Below are positions 1-12,221 of a stretch of 64,000 nucleotides of DNA, piece after piece. The DNA comes from Macquaria australasica (Eukaryota > Chordata > Actinopteri > Centrarchiformes > Percichthyidae). The translations under genes and the position numbers were made by a program. Position 1 is the stretch's first letter. Every line of letters begins with the position of its first letter. The notes below the pieces were generated by a model that saw only the letters and a program-made list of their open reading frames with translations, was not told the DNA's origin and ran no database searches. The stretch spans positions 1-64,000 of the forward strand of contig SEMN01001004.1 in the NCBI GenBank assembly GCA_005408345.1, in the 5' to 3' direction.

Positions 1-955
1 GGGACAGTTAAGGGACAGTTAAGGTTAACCGACAGTTAAGGGTCAGTTAAGGGACAGTTAACCGACGGTTAACCGACGGTTAAGGTTAACCGACAGTTAA
101 GGGACAGTTAAGGGACAGTTAAGGTTAACCGACAGTTAAGGGACAGTTAAGGGACAGTTAAGGGACAGTTAAGGTTAACCGACAGTTAAGGGTCAGTTAA
201 GGGACAGTTAAGGTTAACCGACAGTTAAGGGACAGTTAAGGGACAGTTAACCGACAGTTAAGGGACAGTTAAGGGACAGTTAAGGTTAACCGACAGTTAA
301 GGGTCAGTTAAGGGACAGTTAACCGACGGTTAACCGACGGTTAAGGTTAACCGACAGTTAAGGGACAGTTAAGGGACAGTTAAGGTTAACCGACAGTTAA
401 CCGACAGTTAAGGGACAGTTAAGGTTAACCGACAGTTAAGGGACAGTTAAGGGACAGTTAACCGACGGTTAAGGTTAACCGACAGTTAAGGGACAGTTAA
501 GGGACGGTTAAGGTTAACTGACAGTTAAGGGACAGTTAAGGTTAAACGACAGTTAACCGACAATTGGCGACAGTTAAGGGACAGTTAAAGGTTAACCATT
601 GGTGTTGGCGACAGTTAAGGAAGGTTAACCGACAGTTAAGGGACAGTTAAGGTTAACCGACAGTTAAGGGACAGTTAAGGGACAGTTAAGGTTAACCGAC
701 AGTTAAGGGACAGTTAAGGTTAACCGACAGTTAAGGGACAGTTAAGGGACAGTTAAGGTTAACCGACAGTTAAGGGACAGTTAAGGGACAGTTAAGGTTA
801 ACCGACAGTTAACCGACAGTTAACCGACAGTTAAGGGACAGTTAAGGTTAACCGACAGTTAAGGGACAGTTAAGGTTAACCGACAGTTAAGGGACAGTTA
901 AGGGACAGTTAAGGTTAACCGACGGTTAACGGACAGTTAACGGTCGGTTAACGGA
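1..955. repeat. minisatellite of mixed 11-bp and 6-bp units
   Basis: The stretch is built almost entirely from three short units, GGGACAGTTAA, CCGACAGTTAA and GGTTAA, in irregular order, with a few diverged copies around 550-620. It runs off the left edge of the window, so its full length is unknown. The units resemble, but are not, the vertebrate telomere hexamer. No coding capacity is seen. Confidence 0.95.
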
Positions 956-1249
956 CAGCGTGAAGACGTTTTCCCGGTAAATTCGCGTGAATGCGGTGAC
1001 GGCGGTCATACAGAGCGGATATGTGTGTGTGTGGTAAACAATCAATGTGTTTCTGTATTGATGACTGATAACTGTCAGATTTGTTAATAATGACAGTTTG
1101 AAATGTCAAACTGATGACGTCACAGACAACGTCGAAAACGTAGCAAGAGCTGCATCGATTACTGATTAGTCTCTGATCACATGGTTTGATTATTTGAAAT
1201 CCTTTCACGTTATTTATTAACAAAGTGAATCAGCAGCTTGATCCTCTTT

Positions 1250-1345
1250 TTATTGATCATCTGTTCCTCTGTTTATTGATCCATCTGTTCCTCTGTTTAT
1301 TGATCCATCTGTTCCTCTGTTTATTGATCCATCTGTTCCTCCTGC
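1250..1345. repeat. 24-bp tandem repeat, about four copies
   Basis: Copies of TTATTGATCCATCTGTTCCT followed by CTGT are repeated head to tail. The apparent open frame across it is a consequence of the repeat. Confidence 0.85.
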
Positions 1346-2462
1346 CTTATTCTTCATCGGATGTTAGAATCTATTTCCTGCTTCTGTTATATTTATTCAT
1401 GTTTAGAATTTGTTATAATTGGAATTTGATTGTTTTCAATTAAGTGATTAATCGATGAATCAATCAACTGTTGATTAATCGTTGTAGGATGTGATGGTTT
1501 TCTAACTCGTGACAGAAACTGAAAATATTTATAAAGTGGACAAAACCAGCTGTTTGATGACATCACTGATCACTATTTCTTGACATTTTATTGATCAAAT
1601 GATTGATGAAAGACAAAATAAATAAACAATCTATGGAGAAAATAATCTTCAGGTTAAACTTTAATGAAAATGTTATTCTGATATTTTGTCTGGACGTTTC
1701 CACGATGCTTTTACACTTATTGATCTGATGTGATCGGCCGTCAGCGTTCGGCTCAGAGGGCAGCCGGGTCTCGTCTGTGGAAATACTGGATTTAAACGCT
1801 ACACACAGGTGAGCCTGCTGCCAGAGAGCAGGTAAAACAGAAGGTTTGTGTGCTGCTTCCTCGTTACTGACGTCATCGTCAGGTTAATAAAATAAAACTA
1901 TTTAAAGCAGCGTTCAGCTACAGAGTGCACAAATCAAATATTAAACAAGATAAATGATTCAACAATTACAACAAAAACCGTCGGATAAGAAAAAGCCAGC
2001 AGATCATTTTATTATTAGAATAATTAATAATAATTATTATGATCCTGTCTGATTGGACAGTTTGGAGATCCGGGTCTTGATTTCGGGGGGGACGGGACAG
2101 ATCAGTGTCTCAGCCAGGCTCCAGAGGACACAGATGCATGTCATCATCTGTGTAATCAATGCACATGTGATCAATGGATCTTTCTCAGGTGTGCAGGCTG
2201 TAACTCCTCCCGCTGCCACCAGATGGCACCGCAGCATCTTAAACCAGCAGTGTACAGAGCTGCTCGCTGACGCTGAGACGCTCTGCTCTGATTTACATCG
2301 TCCAGACCCGTATCAGCTGATTGCAGATCTATCGTATTGATCGCGCTACAGTGCAAACACACAGTGACAGTACTGTTTTTTTTAATTTGAAAATGTCTTC
2401 TTTCTTCCTCTTATGTGTTTTTGGTTTTGTATCAAATCTGCGCACTGAAAAACTCAAAACAT

Positions 2463-2512
2463 AGGATGTGATCGATCGATCGATCAATTGATCGATCGAT
2501 CGATCACATCCT
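2463..2512. repeat. perfect 50-bp palindrome containing GATC repeats
   Basis: Each 25-base arm starts AGGATGTGATC and continues with repeated GATC to a centre of CAATTG. The two arms are exact reverse complements with no spacer, so the strand could form a hairpin or cruciform. Confidence 0.9.
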
Positions 2513-4250
2513 GAGATCCTGATGATCAGAGTGATGATCCCAGTTTAACAACATCCTCATTAAACTCATGAAATATGCTTCTGCTGTTCCTTTCTGCAGG
2601 ATCATACAGGTGTGGTTATTGATCACCGTGGTTCCTGTTTGAAAGGAAACTGAATATAGAGACTGCGTCTGTCTGCTGCAGTAATGACATCATCAGAAGG
2701 GAGGGATCGATCACAGTGATCAGTAATTGATCACCCTGTGCTGTGTGGCTCCTCCCAAACGTTTCCTGTTTCCAGCCTGTTAAATGTGAAGATTTGCTCG
2801 TCACGTCACCTCTGGCATTTTATAGACGTAATGATTAATTGATTAGTTGAGAAATGAGTCGGCAGATTAATCAATAATGAGAATAATCGTCAGTTCCAGT
2901 TCCTAAAGTCTGATAATGTCTTGTGCTGTTTTTCAGGTGAGGCAGCACACCTGGGCTCTAACAGTCTGATCAGGACTGGGACTAAATTCCAGACCTGCTA
3001 TTGATTAGCAAGAACCCAAAGTAAAGTCTTTATTTATCTATTGATCAGCTGTTAAACTGCGGCTCTGTCCTTTAAGTGATGTTGGTTACAGTTCAAGAGT
3101 CGACTCGAGACCACCCAGAATGCACTGCTGCAGCAGGCTGACTGAGTCTGCTGGCAGCGTGGATACAGTGATCCAGCCTGCAGACCGCGCTGAGGGCCAC
3201 AGCGCTCCCTGGTGATTGAACCTGATTGGTGCTTGTTTGTGTTGGACTGAGATCTGAGCGCAGAGCAGCAGTGCAGTCTGGGTAATGACGCAGCGCCTGG
3301 AAAAAACATGCGGCCGGGTTTCCAGACCGCTGGAGGAACCTGAATCTGCTGCTGGTCTGGAAACCTTCAACCACGGCATGTCTGTGTCATTTAACCCTAA
3401 TGCTCCAGACCAGGACCCAGAGGGGTCCAGGTCTGATCAGAGCACTTTGTTGAGATGTTGAGATTATCGACGGATATCTCGATACAGATTCTTAGATTTG
3501 TTTGTTTTCAGCTGTGACTGTTGGACAGACAGACAGGAAGTCTGTTGAAGTTATTATTGCAGTTTTTTACTGAGACTCACAGCTGCTCCGACAGTAACGA
3601 GGTCAGAGTCTGGACCTGTTCACTTACCTGTCTGTCTGCTAACTCATGAACGACAGGTTTCTGTCTCTGAAAGTATTCATTGATACACACCAACGCACAA
3701 AACGCACAAACACACAAAGCGCAGAGACCAGATCCCAGCAGCCGGTCTCAGCCTCTTCATGGTAACCACTCAGCTTTAGAGCTGATCTGGAGGTTTTACT
3801 GGTCCCCTTTAAAGCCCTTCATGGTCCCAGTTGCATCACTGCCTGCAGATCCTCTATGAGCCCGAGCCTCACTCAGATCCTCAGGCAGGACTCTGCTGGC
3901 TGCTCCGGAGTCCTGGTTCAGGACTAACAGAGACCTGTTTAGCAGTCAGGACCTGCAGAGTCAGCTGTTCATTAATGTGAGCACTGTTTCGTTCTGTTGG
4001 TGTCGGGTATACGTCAGCTGTGTGTGTGTGTGCAGATTTATGAGAAATTCTTCCTCATGTTTTCTGGTTGTAAAAGTTGAAGGAAGCTTTTTTTTTATTT
4101 CCAGGAGAAGTGAGTCATCAGCGAGTTCCTCCAGACAAACTGAACATGATGCAACACGACTGTCAGACAGTAACAACAATACTTTACTGGATTTAATCTC
4201 TTACATTTTCCAGCTCCTCCATTTCCTTTGTGCATTGCATTGTGGGACGA

Positions 4251-4289
4251 TGGCGTCCAGTGTGAACCCACTACAGACTCTAAACCAGG
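4251..4289 (+). other. candidate alternative first exon of mtx1
   Basis: An ATG in a reasonable context opens a 13-codon frame that ends in phase 0 at a GTCAGAG donor. Phase 0 is what the first recognisable mtx1 exon at 4677 requires. The peptide (MASSVNPLQTLNQ) does not resemble the usual metaxin-1 N-terminus, which begins with a glutathione-transferase-like segment containing Phe-Cys-Trp. It could be an alternative start, a 5' UTR artefact or chance. RNA reads crossing 4289/4677 would decide. Confidence 0.2.
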
Positions 4290-4676
4290 TCAGAGTTAGT
4301 GTGGGGTCTGGATTGGACCAGAGCTCTTTGTAGGTCGTCTTCTGTGTCTTGTGGCTCGGGTCTGACCGGTCTGACTGCCGGCTCATATCATACACTTTGC
4401 GGTTCAGCTCAACAGAGTTTCACTGTGGTTTGGATGTGTTTCTCCTGACAGCAGGCTGCAGAGACAGCGCCACCAGCAGGTCACAGCCTCCACTCGTCCA
4501 GCACTGGAGTTCATGAAGAGTTCACTCTCACTAACCCACCATCTCATCTAAGAACTGAGCTTCAGAACCTTTTTACGATGGATTTTTAACGTCACCTTAT
4601 CTTTCAGTTTCTTTGGGAAACAGGCTCCTGTTGTGTAGTTAACTTGTTGTTTTGTCACCCTGCTTTCTGTCTGCAG

Positions 4677-5287
4677 GCCTACGCTCAGTTTGCAGGAGCT
4701 CCTCTGAAACTCCGGAAGATGTCCAACCCCTGGAGGAGTCCCAGCGGTGAGGCCATGTCTGTCAGAAACACGTGAAGAAGAAGCCGTTTCCTGTTGACCG
4801 TGCTCATGTTGTTTGTTTCTGCTTTGAAAGGATCACTTCCTGCCCTGAGGACCAATCAGAAGGAGACTCTGTCCAGGCCCTCTGACATCATCATCCACCT
4901 CAGAAAACAGGTAAGCACCTCCATCCCAGCATGCATCAGGGCAGATATACACACCACTGGATATTATTGATCCATGAGTTCAACCATTGATGATTAAAAA
5001 CTGGAGAACATCAGATTTCAATCATTGATCTCATTAGCCATCTGTCCATTTAACGTCATCACCCGAGCTGAGCGGCCCGCCGGCCAATCAGACGCAGGCT
5101 GATTTCCTAATATTCAGTTTCACATTTTTCTGTCCAACAGACCATCGATAGAAAACTGGTGATTCTGATCTGATGGATTTTAGATCATTCAGTTTTCCAG
5201 TGTTCTCTTATTGATTTTATAACTGATGAGTTTCACCTCTGTGAGCGTTTAGAGAGGAAACACGGTAACAGCAAGAGTTACCATCAG

Positions 5288-5329
<42 letters not shown>

Positions 5330-8300
5330 CTCTGCAGCCGACTGGAAAAACTCCTTTAACAACAGGAAGCTGCAGCTGGAGACACATTCCTGCAGAGCTG
5401 ATAATCCTCGTAAAGCTCAGCAGGTCCAGAGACAGAACGGTTCTCTTTAGAACACTTTCATTTTGTGTGGAGAACAGCAGTAAACTAAACACAACACAAC
5501 TACCTGCAGCTCATCAAACACACGCTGGACCTCCATCCACAGGAAGACAGGTGAACAGGTCAGACTGCTGCAGAACCTGTGTGTGGGGGTGGGGGGGTCA
5601 GGGGTCAGGCTGAGCTCCTCTCAGGTCTGGTCTGGATTAACGCCTCCTACAGCTCAGAGTTTCCTCCCTGAGATGAAGCTCTGTGACATCTGGTCTTGAT
5701 GACCTTCGGCTGGAGTTTTCCTTCACGTTCAGTTCCTCTGACCCACTTTCCCCTCAGCAGAAGCTAAACGCTGCCCTCCGCCTGCGTTCAGCAGCTGGAA
5801 GACATTACCCAGCATGCTCGGTGTCTCCACGCTGCGGTAGGTTAGTCAGAAACCACGACGAGAGGAGAGCTGCTGAAGAAGCTCAGAGGAGGAAACTGCT
5901 GGCTTCGTGCTGCGCTGCAGACTGAACTCTGCACACTTCAGTCACACTTCTTCTTCTTTGTCTCAGTTTCACTTGATTCTTACAAACAGACCAGATTTTC
6001 TTGCAGTTTGCTGTTGATGTTCCTGCTCTCCAGAGGATGACTCCTATCCTCTATTCATGTTAACATCAAAAATATCAATCTACTGGTGCCACCCTCAGGA
6101 CATCACAAAATAAATACTGAATGAGCAGAATGAAATCTCTCAAACTAAAAAACATGACGTGCTTAGTCAGAGCGATCTTCAGTTGTTTCCCAGCATGCAT
6201 TGCTTCAGAACAGCTGCTGTCAGCTTGCCATTTTACCCAGATAACCAGACTCTATAAACCCTGTAAACACACACACACACACACACACCTCCAGCTTCAC
6301 AGAGCTGCAGCATGTAGATCTCTGTGTGTTGATCCTCAGCTGATCAATGAACAGGTTGATTTTACTGAATGTAATCACGTCATCACAGCGCAGTATTACT
6401 CAGTATTACTCAGTATTACTGCAGTTTCCAGTTTATTATCCAGACCTGGTTTCTGAGGTGTGTTCATGCTTCAGATAATCTGACGGGTGTCTTTCAGAAG
6501 TACAATGCAGACTATGACCTGTCGGCCAAGGAGGGAGCCGACAGCCTGGCCTTCATCTCTCTACTGGAGGAGAAGCTCAAGCCTGCGCTGGTGAGAAACA
6601 GACAGACGTGGTTCCTGTTGGACTTGTGTTGTGGCGTAAAACATGAACATATTAAACGCTGAAAGAAAAACCAAGTTGTTTTGTGTCTCGCAGATCTACG
6701 TGTTCTGGATTGAGCCAAAGAACTACGTGGACGTGACCCGCCGCTGGTACGCAGAGCACATGCCGTTCCCCCTGAACTTCTTCCTGCCCGGGCGGATGCA
6801 GAGCCGACAGCTGGAAAAACTGCGACTGCAGCGCGGAGACGAGAGCCTGGAGGCCGGAGAGGAGCTGGAGAAGGAGGTGAGGACCTCTCAGCTGTTTTGA
6901 AAGTTCCCATATTTCAAACAAAAGCCGTGAGAAAATGTTCACGTGAAAAATGAAAATTTCGTACAAATTAAAATGCTGAAATTGAACAACTGTATTACAC
7001 GAAGCTTAAAGCATCATGTCTCAGAAGTCTTCCTGCTGTTCGTCTGACTTTCCTGTTCTGCGTCTGTCGGCTGCAGAAACATCAGAACACGCAGCAGCTC
7101 CACATTTTCCAGTTTGCACAGAAATATGGTTTCCATGTGTTCAGGCTGCTGCTGCAAGAAGTTGGAAAGGAAACTTTCTTTCTGCTGGAAAAGTGCTGGT
7201 ATGAAACGATCCATCCAGTTTGGAGAGAGGTCAGAGGTCAGGCAGCATTCAGGGGAACATCGTTCTAGAACTGTTTGTTCCTGTCAGCATGAAGAACTGC
7301 TCAGAAGATCGACATTTCTGTATTTTCTAAAATGTTTGCGTCTGTGCCGACGGGGTTTCAGACACTTTGAGCTCAGTAAGAATAACAGCAGTCGCTGTTA
7401 AAAGCTGCAGCTGCGAGAGACAACGCAATGAACAACCATCAGACATCACAGGGTTTTTATACGGTGATTTATTTGTTCATTCTTTTGTTTTGAGACGTTT
7501 TCTAATGTCATATGTTGAAACTTGATGTTGAAACTTTATTAAACTTACACAGTAAAACAAAATGGCCACTCGTGGCCCGTCCTAGCCTGAAGGTAAGACA
7601 GGTGAGCTTAACTCTCTGTGTCACCTGAGTGAAAAACATTCTCCCCAGAGGATGAACCCTTTCAGCTTCATGTGGAACTCCTTCAGGATCAAATATGAGG
7701 TTTGCACACAAGATATTCACAGTTCCCACAAGATCAACACTCATTTGACAAAATAATCTTCACTAAGTAAGTCCACTTACATTTTCTGGAGCTTTCAACC
7801 ACATCTCAGTATGGAACTTTGGAACATTGTTATTATGTTATAACCTGCCTGAAGTTTGACAGCTTCAGTTCACTCTAGTTCTCTGCAGTTAGCTTCAGTT
7901 AGCTTCAGTTAGCGTCATTTCCTTCAGTTAGCTTCAGTTTCCCTCAGCTGGTTTAAAGGCTCAGATGTGTTTGGGGACCTCCTGGCCTCTCAGGGTCCCT
8001 GGTGGAGGAACCTTCCATGTGTATTCTGTGACCTGTACTTCCTGTTGAAGACGAACTTGAACTTGTGTGTTTCAGTTGTACCGTGATGCTGCAGAGTGCA
8101 TGAACCTGCTGTCCCAACGCCTCGGACCTCACAAGTTCTTCTTCGGGGACTCGTAAGTTCTTCCAGACTCGGAGCTCTGGGACCTCCTCCTGTGGAAACA
8201 ACAGCAGATTATAGAAATATAAATGTGTGGCTGTCTTGCCTGATCTCGTGTATATTACTGGACTATAGAAGTATATAATGGACATTACATACACAGCGTC

Positions 8301-9064
8301 AGACTGATTAGACCTGGAAATTAAAGGGATCTGTGTGCCGTTGCCTCTGCAGGCCTTCGTCTCTGGACGCCTACGTGTTTGGTCACTTGGCGCCCATCCT
8401 GAAGTCCAAACTGCCCAACGGGAAACTGCAGCAGCATCTAAAGTCCCTCGACAACCTGACCAACTTCTGCACCAACATCCTGCTGCTCTACTTCCCCCGA
8501 GACGGCAGAGGTGAGCCCACAAACTGCGGCTGGACCTGGTGGATCAGGTCTACTGTAGACCAAAGCAAGTGGAGTGATCCACTTAACTGTTTCCTAATCA
8601 GAGTCATGGTTTATCTTGTCAGGTTTATATGACATCACTGAATGACATCATCTAAGGCATTAATCAGGAAACTGAAGAGATGAGCTCATTTAGGAAAACC
8701 GCTTCATGTTTATTGGATTCAAAGGTCCAGCGAGGAGTCAGTTTATGGTTTTATTCTGTGAGCGGCTCAGATGAGTCTTGTTTGTTGGGGTGAGATGGTC
8801 TCACCTCGCTGTCGTCCTCCATGTTGTTTTTCAGAGAGCTCCGGTCAGAAGGCCTCCTCTCAGCCTGAAGGCGGAGACTTTGATCACGTCCCCAACAAGC
8901 GGAGGAAGCAGCTCCTGTCGGCTCTGGTGGCTCTGGGCGCCATGCTGAGCTACGCCCTCCTGACCGGCATGGTGTCCGTCCAACACCTTCAGCAGGAGGC
9001 GCTGGAGGCGCCGCCAGACCGGCAGACCATCGGGTCGCACGAGGAGGACGAGGGAGACGACTGA
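4677..9064 (+). CDS. mtx1: metaxin-1, mitochondrial outer-membrane import/assembly protein (5' exon not found)
   Basis: Seven coding exons join in frame: 4677-4746, 4831-4910, 6498-6590, 6694-6876, 8076-8152, 8353-8510 and 8835-9064 (TGA). They encode 296 residues that match metaxin-1 throughout, with the landmarks AYAQFAGAPLK, SNPWRSPSG, YNADYDLSA, WYAEHMPFPLNFFLPGRMQ, SQRLGPHKFFFGD and SLDAYVFGHL. The order is an N-terminal thioredoxin-like Tom37/GST-N part, a helical GST-C part and a C-terminal hydrophobic anchor (LLSALVALGAMLSYALLTG) followed by an acidic tail. In vertebrates metaxin-1 sits on the cytosolic face of the outer mitochondrial membrane with metaxin-2 and the SAM complex. About 27 N-terminal residues are missing compared with the usual length of roughly 320, so exon 1 is upstream, diverged or replaced. 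The paralogue (a or b) was not determined. Confidence 0.93.
5290..5327. repeat. (GT)n microsatellite in mtx1 intron
   Basis: An uninterrupted GT dinucleotide run lies within the intron between the exons ending at 4910 and starting at 6498. Confidence 0.95.
7508..7744 (-). other. unassigned open frame in mtx1 intron
   Basis: A 78-codon minus-strand frame lies in the mtx1 intron between 6876 and 8076. The peptide is mixed and not low-complexity, but I recognise no family and see no splice signals around it. It may be a relic of a dispersed element. Confidence 0.15.
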
Positions 9065-9259
9065 GGAGACGCAGGTCAGAACAGCGGCATCATGGGACTT
9101 AATCTCTCTGAAGAGTTTTTACTGTCACCAAAGACGTCCAGGAGCCTTTCAGCAGACAGGAAGTGGATGTTGGTGCTGGTTTATGTACAGAAATAATTAA
9201 AAGATCATTCTCTGGATATTCTTTTTGTTTAACTTTTGTTAATTTTTTAAACATACTGA

Positions 9260-9265
9260 AATAAA
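9260..9265 (+). terminator. poly(A) signal for mtx1
   Basis: AATAAA lies 196 bases after the mtx1 stop codon. It is the first canonical signal downstream and would give a short 3' UTR. Confidence 0.7.
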
Positions 9266-9269
9266 TGAA

Positions 9270-11796
9270 TTTGAATTCTCTTTAATTTTGTTTCCAAAGT
9301 GTCGCATTGAGCTCGACACAGTTGAGGTGAACTGTTTCCACCTTCAGCAGAGTGATCACCTGAAGGAACCACAGATAATAAATCTATAGATGAAATATCA
9401 ATAACTGGGTTTTTATTTTCTCAAAGTCACGTTCTGTGTTCATCTGCTGGTGACGTGGTGGGAACTAAAATGAGTGTGGGGTGTTCAGGAACTAAAAGGA
9501 GCGTGGGACATTGAGGAACCAAAAAGAAGATGGGGCGTTCAGGAACTAGTTTTATATCGTGTACTGTGTTGTAGTGGAAGACACCCGACACAGGATCTGG
9601 GACGCCTCTGTGCCAGTTTGGTTATCTGGGCAAACTGCCCTGGGGGCCCCAGACCCCGAGGGGCCCCAAAGGCTGCAGGTTCTATTTGTCAGTTAGAGTT
9701 AACAGCTTTATTATTTCAGAATGAATACTCTGCTTAGTTGCATATTTCTAAATAAATGTTTAATTTAAAAAGTGAGCCTTTGTTCACGCAGTGAGCAGCT
9801 GAAGCTGTCTGGTGTTATTCAGCGGGGTGGGGGGTGGGGGGGCATTATGAGTCTTACATGAACTGGAACAACGAAGACAACAACATCCACATCTTGAGTT
9901 GGATGGAAACTCAGCTCGCCCAAACACCCCCCCACCCCACCCAAGCCTCCACCCGTCCTGACCGGGTCTGGACCCTGGGGACGTACAGCTGCACATGACG
10001 CCATCACACAGGAATCCTGCCCCGGCTCCTGTTCCTGTGTGTGTGTGTGTTGCTGCTGTGATGCCCCCCCTCCTGTTGAGGCTTTAATGAGCTGATCTGG
10101 AAGCAGTTTGTGGAGCTGGATTCTTCAGGTTAACGCTGCAGCTTTTCCAGCAGAGCAGGAAAAAGAAGTGCGACTGTTGCCGTCGGAGGGTGGAGGCGGA
10201 GTTTCCTCCCTCCCCTCACCTGCTGTTAAATGCAGGTTTCCATGGCAACGCTCCAGACTCAGAAACAAACAGTCCCAAAGTATGAGAGGAGGCCTGCAGA
10301 AAGGAACCTGAAAGTCTCTGCAGATCCTGGTTTCTTCCACTGATTTCATCTCTGAGGATTTTACAAACAGTTTGGATCTGTTCCCCGAAAACACTCCAGT
10401 TTACATTTTGACTGAACCAGCAGACACGACAGCACCCAGCTCCATGAGCTTCCATCCTTACATCAGGAAAACTAACGGCCAGCAGCTGGACTGCAGGGCA
10501 ACAGCTCCTGGTGTTCACTGTTTTCAGTCAGGATTTTATAAATCTTGACATGAATCCAAATTCCTCCAGCAGAACTCCACCCACCCCTCCACCAACCAAA
10601 CTCTGTACACATTTCTCAGTATTTTAGAAAAAAGAAAAACAATTCAAATGTATTTATATTTTCTATAAATGGTGTCTGCGCGCTAGTCTGGTGCGGGGAT
10701 GTGATCCTGGTGATCCTTAAAAGACATTAAAAACCCAACATGTGTAAATAGTCAGAAATACTGCAGAGGGCTGGTGCTGGTGGGATGAATGTCAGCCACA
10801 GCTGTTCGGGAGTATGTGCTGCTAAATTACAAGGTTTTTAACTGGGACTTTAAACTGCTCACATATTTCAGACTGAACCAAGAGCACCTGTACTAAAACT
10901 CAAACTGGTCCTCACAAAGATGGAAGAACAAGAACACACCGTCACCCTGCAGTAAGGGGGTCTCTCAGTCTGGTTCTGGACCCTCTGTTGTGTCACTGGA
11001 GGACTGAAAGGAGGTCCAGAACAAAAGCTGAATGGACAGCAGAGACTCAGAGGCAGCTCCTGACCTCTGACCCCTGACCCCTGACCTGCTGCTGTTAACA
11101 ATGGAGACTGGTGGACAGGAGTCCTGTTCACTGCAGCTCAGCTGAGAGCATCGACAGTTACAACTGGATCTGTTTGGGTTTAAATATATTGAATAGCCTA
11201 TTTATAAATATATTAATATATATACAACCAGTGATTGTTAGTTAGGCCTATACTGCTTCAGCTGCTATAATTAATAATAACTGCCCTGTCAATATATATA
11301 CAAATATATTATAAAATACATTTTAATTTAAGTAAATGAAATGCTTCAAATAAATTCAAAACAATTTGAGAATAAATAAAGTATCAGCACCTTACCTTTT
11401 ATAAATAGACCTTAACAGGAGTTCTTGTATAAGTTAGTGAAACGATATATAAGATAATAAAAACAGATGTGTTGTTTTAACTCCTCACATCACTTTCTGA
11501 ACGGAGTCAGACTATTTTATATAAATAACCTTTAAATATCTGCGTTTAAGTTTTTACTTACAGCATTTTTCTAAAATAAAACACATGAATAAACTGAGTC
11601 AAAATGATGAGACACATACAGTGATTGTTTTAATTACTGTCGTGATTTTGAGTGAATTAAAAGTCATAATTTCCGACGTCAGATAATTTACTATAAATAT
11701 TTCTCTCTAATCTAAATGTTTCCTGTCTTTAGTCACTGCAAACTCAGTTGAGTTATAATTTAAATATAAATATTTAATCGTAATAAAGAAATGTTT
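9270..11796. other. spacer between mtx1 and thbs3
   Basis: No exon is recognised in these 2.5 kb. The first part carries a GC-rich dispersed repeat near 9.6 kb. From about 11150 to 11790 it is strongly AT-rich, ending abruptly at the CpG-rich thbs3 promoter. Confidence 0.5.
9600..9685. repeat. GC-rich dispersed repeat, copy 1
   Basis: The segment with GGCAAACTGCCCTGGGGGCC and the following GACCCCGAGGGGCCCC block matches the reverse complement of 32870-32945, with substitutions. It therefore belongs to a dispersed family with one copy in each orientation in this window. Confidence 0.6.
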
Positions 11797-12221
11797 CCCT
11801 CGCGTGTCAGTCGCGGCGCTCGCGCGCTTTATGCTAAGCGTGTCCTCTCGCGCGCACGAGCCGTTCGGAGCAGAGCGGCGCGCGCCAGCAGCAGTTTCCA
11901 GCTGCGCTCGTGAACCCGACCGGTCGGTCCATCGGTCCTCGTCCGGCTCCGTGTCTCCTCTCCTGCCCGCTCTGCTCGGCAGTTTGTCGGTGTGGATCCA
12001 CGTTGTTCTCCCGGTTCTCCTGCCTCCTCCTCCGGACTGAAACTCTCCGCAGCTCCGTGTCTGAACTCCGGGTCCCGCTCCTGCTCGGTCCGCACGGTTC
12101 TTCCGCTTCTCCGCCAGAAGTCTCCCGGTTCTTCTCCGGCCCCCATTAAAGCCTGTAGACCCGGTTCTGTTGGTTCAGTAGCCTTCCTCCTGGTCCGGTT
12201 CCATCGGTAACCGTTTCAGAC
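11797..12221 (+). promoter_or_regulatory. CpG-rich promoter and 5' UTR of thbs3
   Basis: After several hundred bases of AT-rich DNA, CpG becomes very frequent (for example CGCGGCGCTCGCGCGC near 11813) and stays high up to the start codon at 12222. This fits a CpG-island promoter plus 5' leader. The transcription start cannot be placed from sequence alone. Confidence 0.7.

Larger units (their letters stand above)
956..4250. other. gene-poor stretch upstream of mtx1
   Basis: No convincing exon is seen on either strand. It contains a 24-bp tandem repeat, a 50-bp palindrome and ordinary AT-rich intergenic sequence. The first coding exon of mtx1 was looked for here, using the expected Phe-Cys-Trp start region, and was not found. 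Confidence 0.5.

Noticed and set aside
1..955. Telomere or CRISPR-like array
   Set aside because: The units are not TTAGGG and there are no unique spacers between repeats; it is an ordinary minisatellite.
11829..12149. GC-rich open frames on both strands upstream of thbs3
   Set aside because: They are a by-product of the CpG-rich promoter and 5' UTR; thbs3 starts at 12222 with a clear signal peptide.
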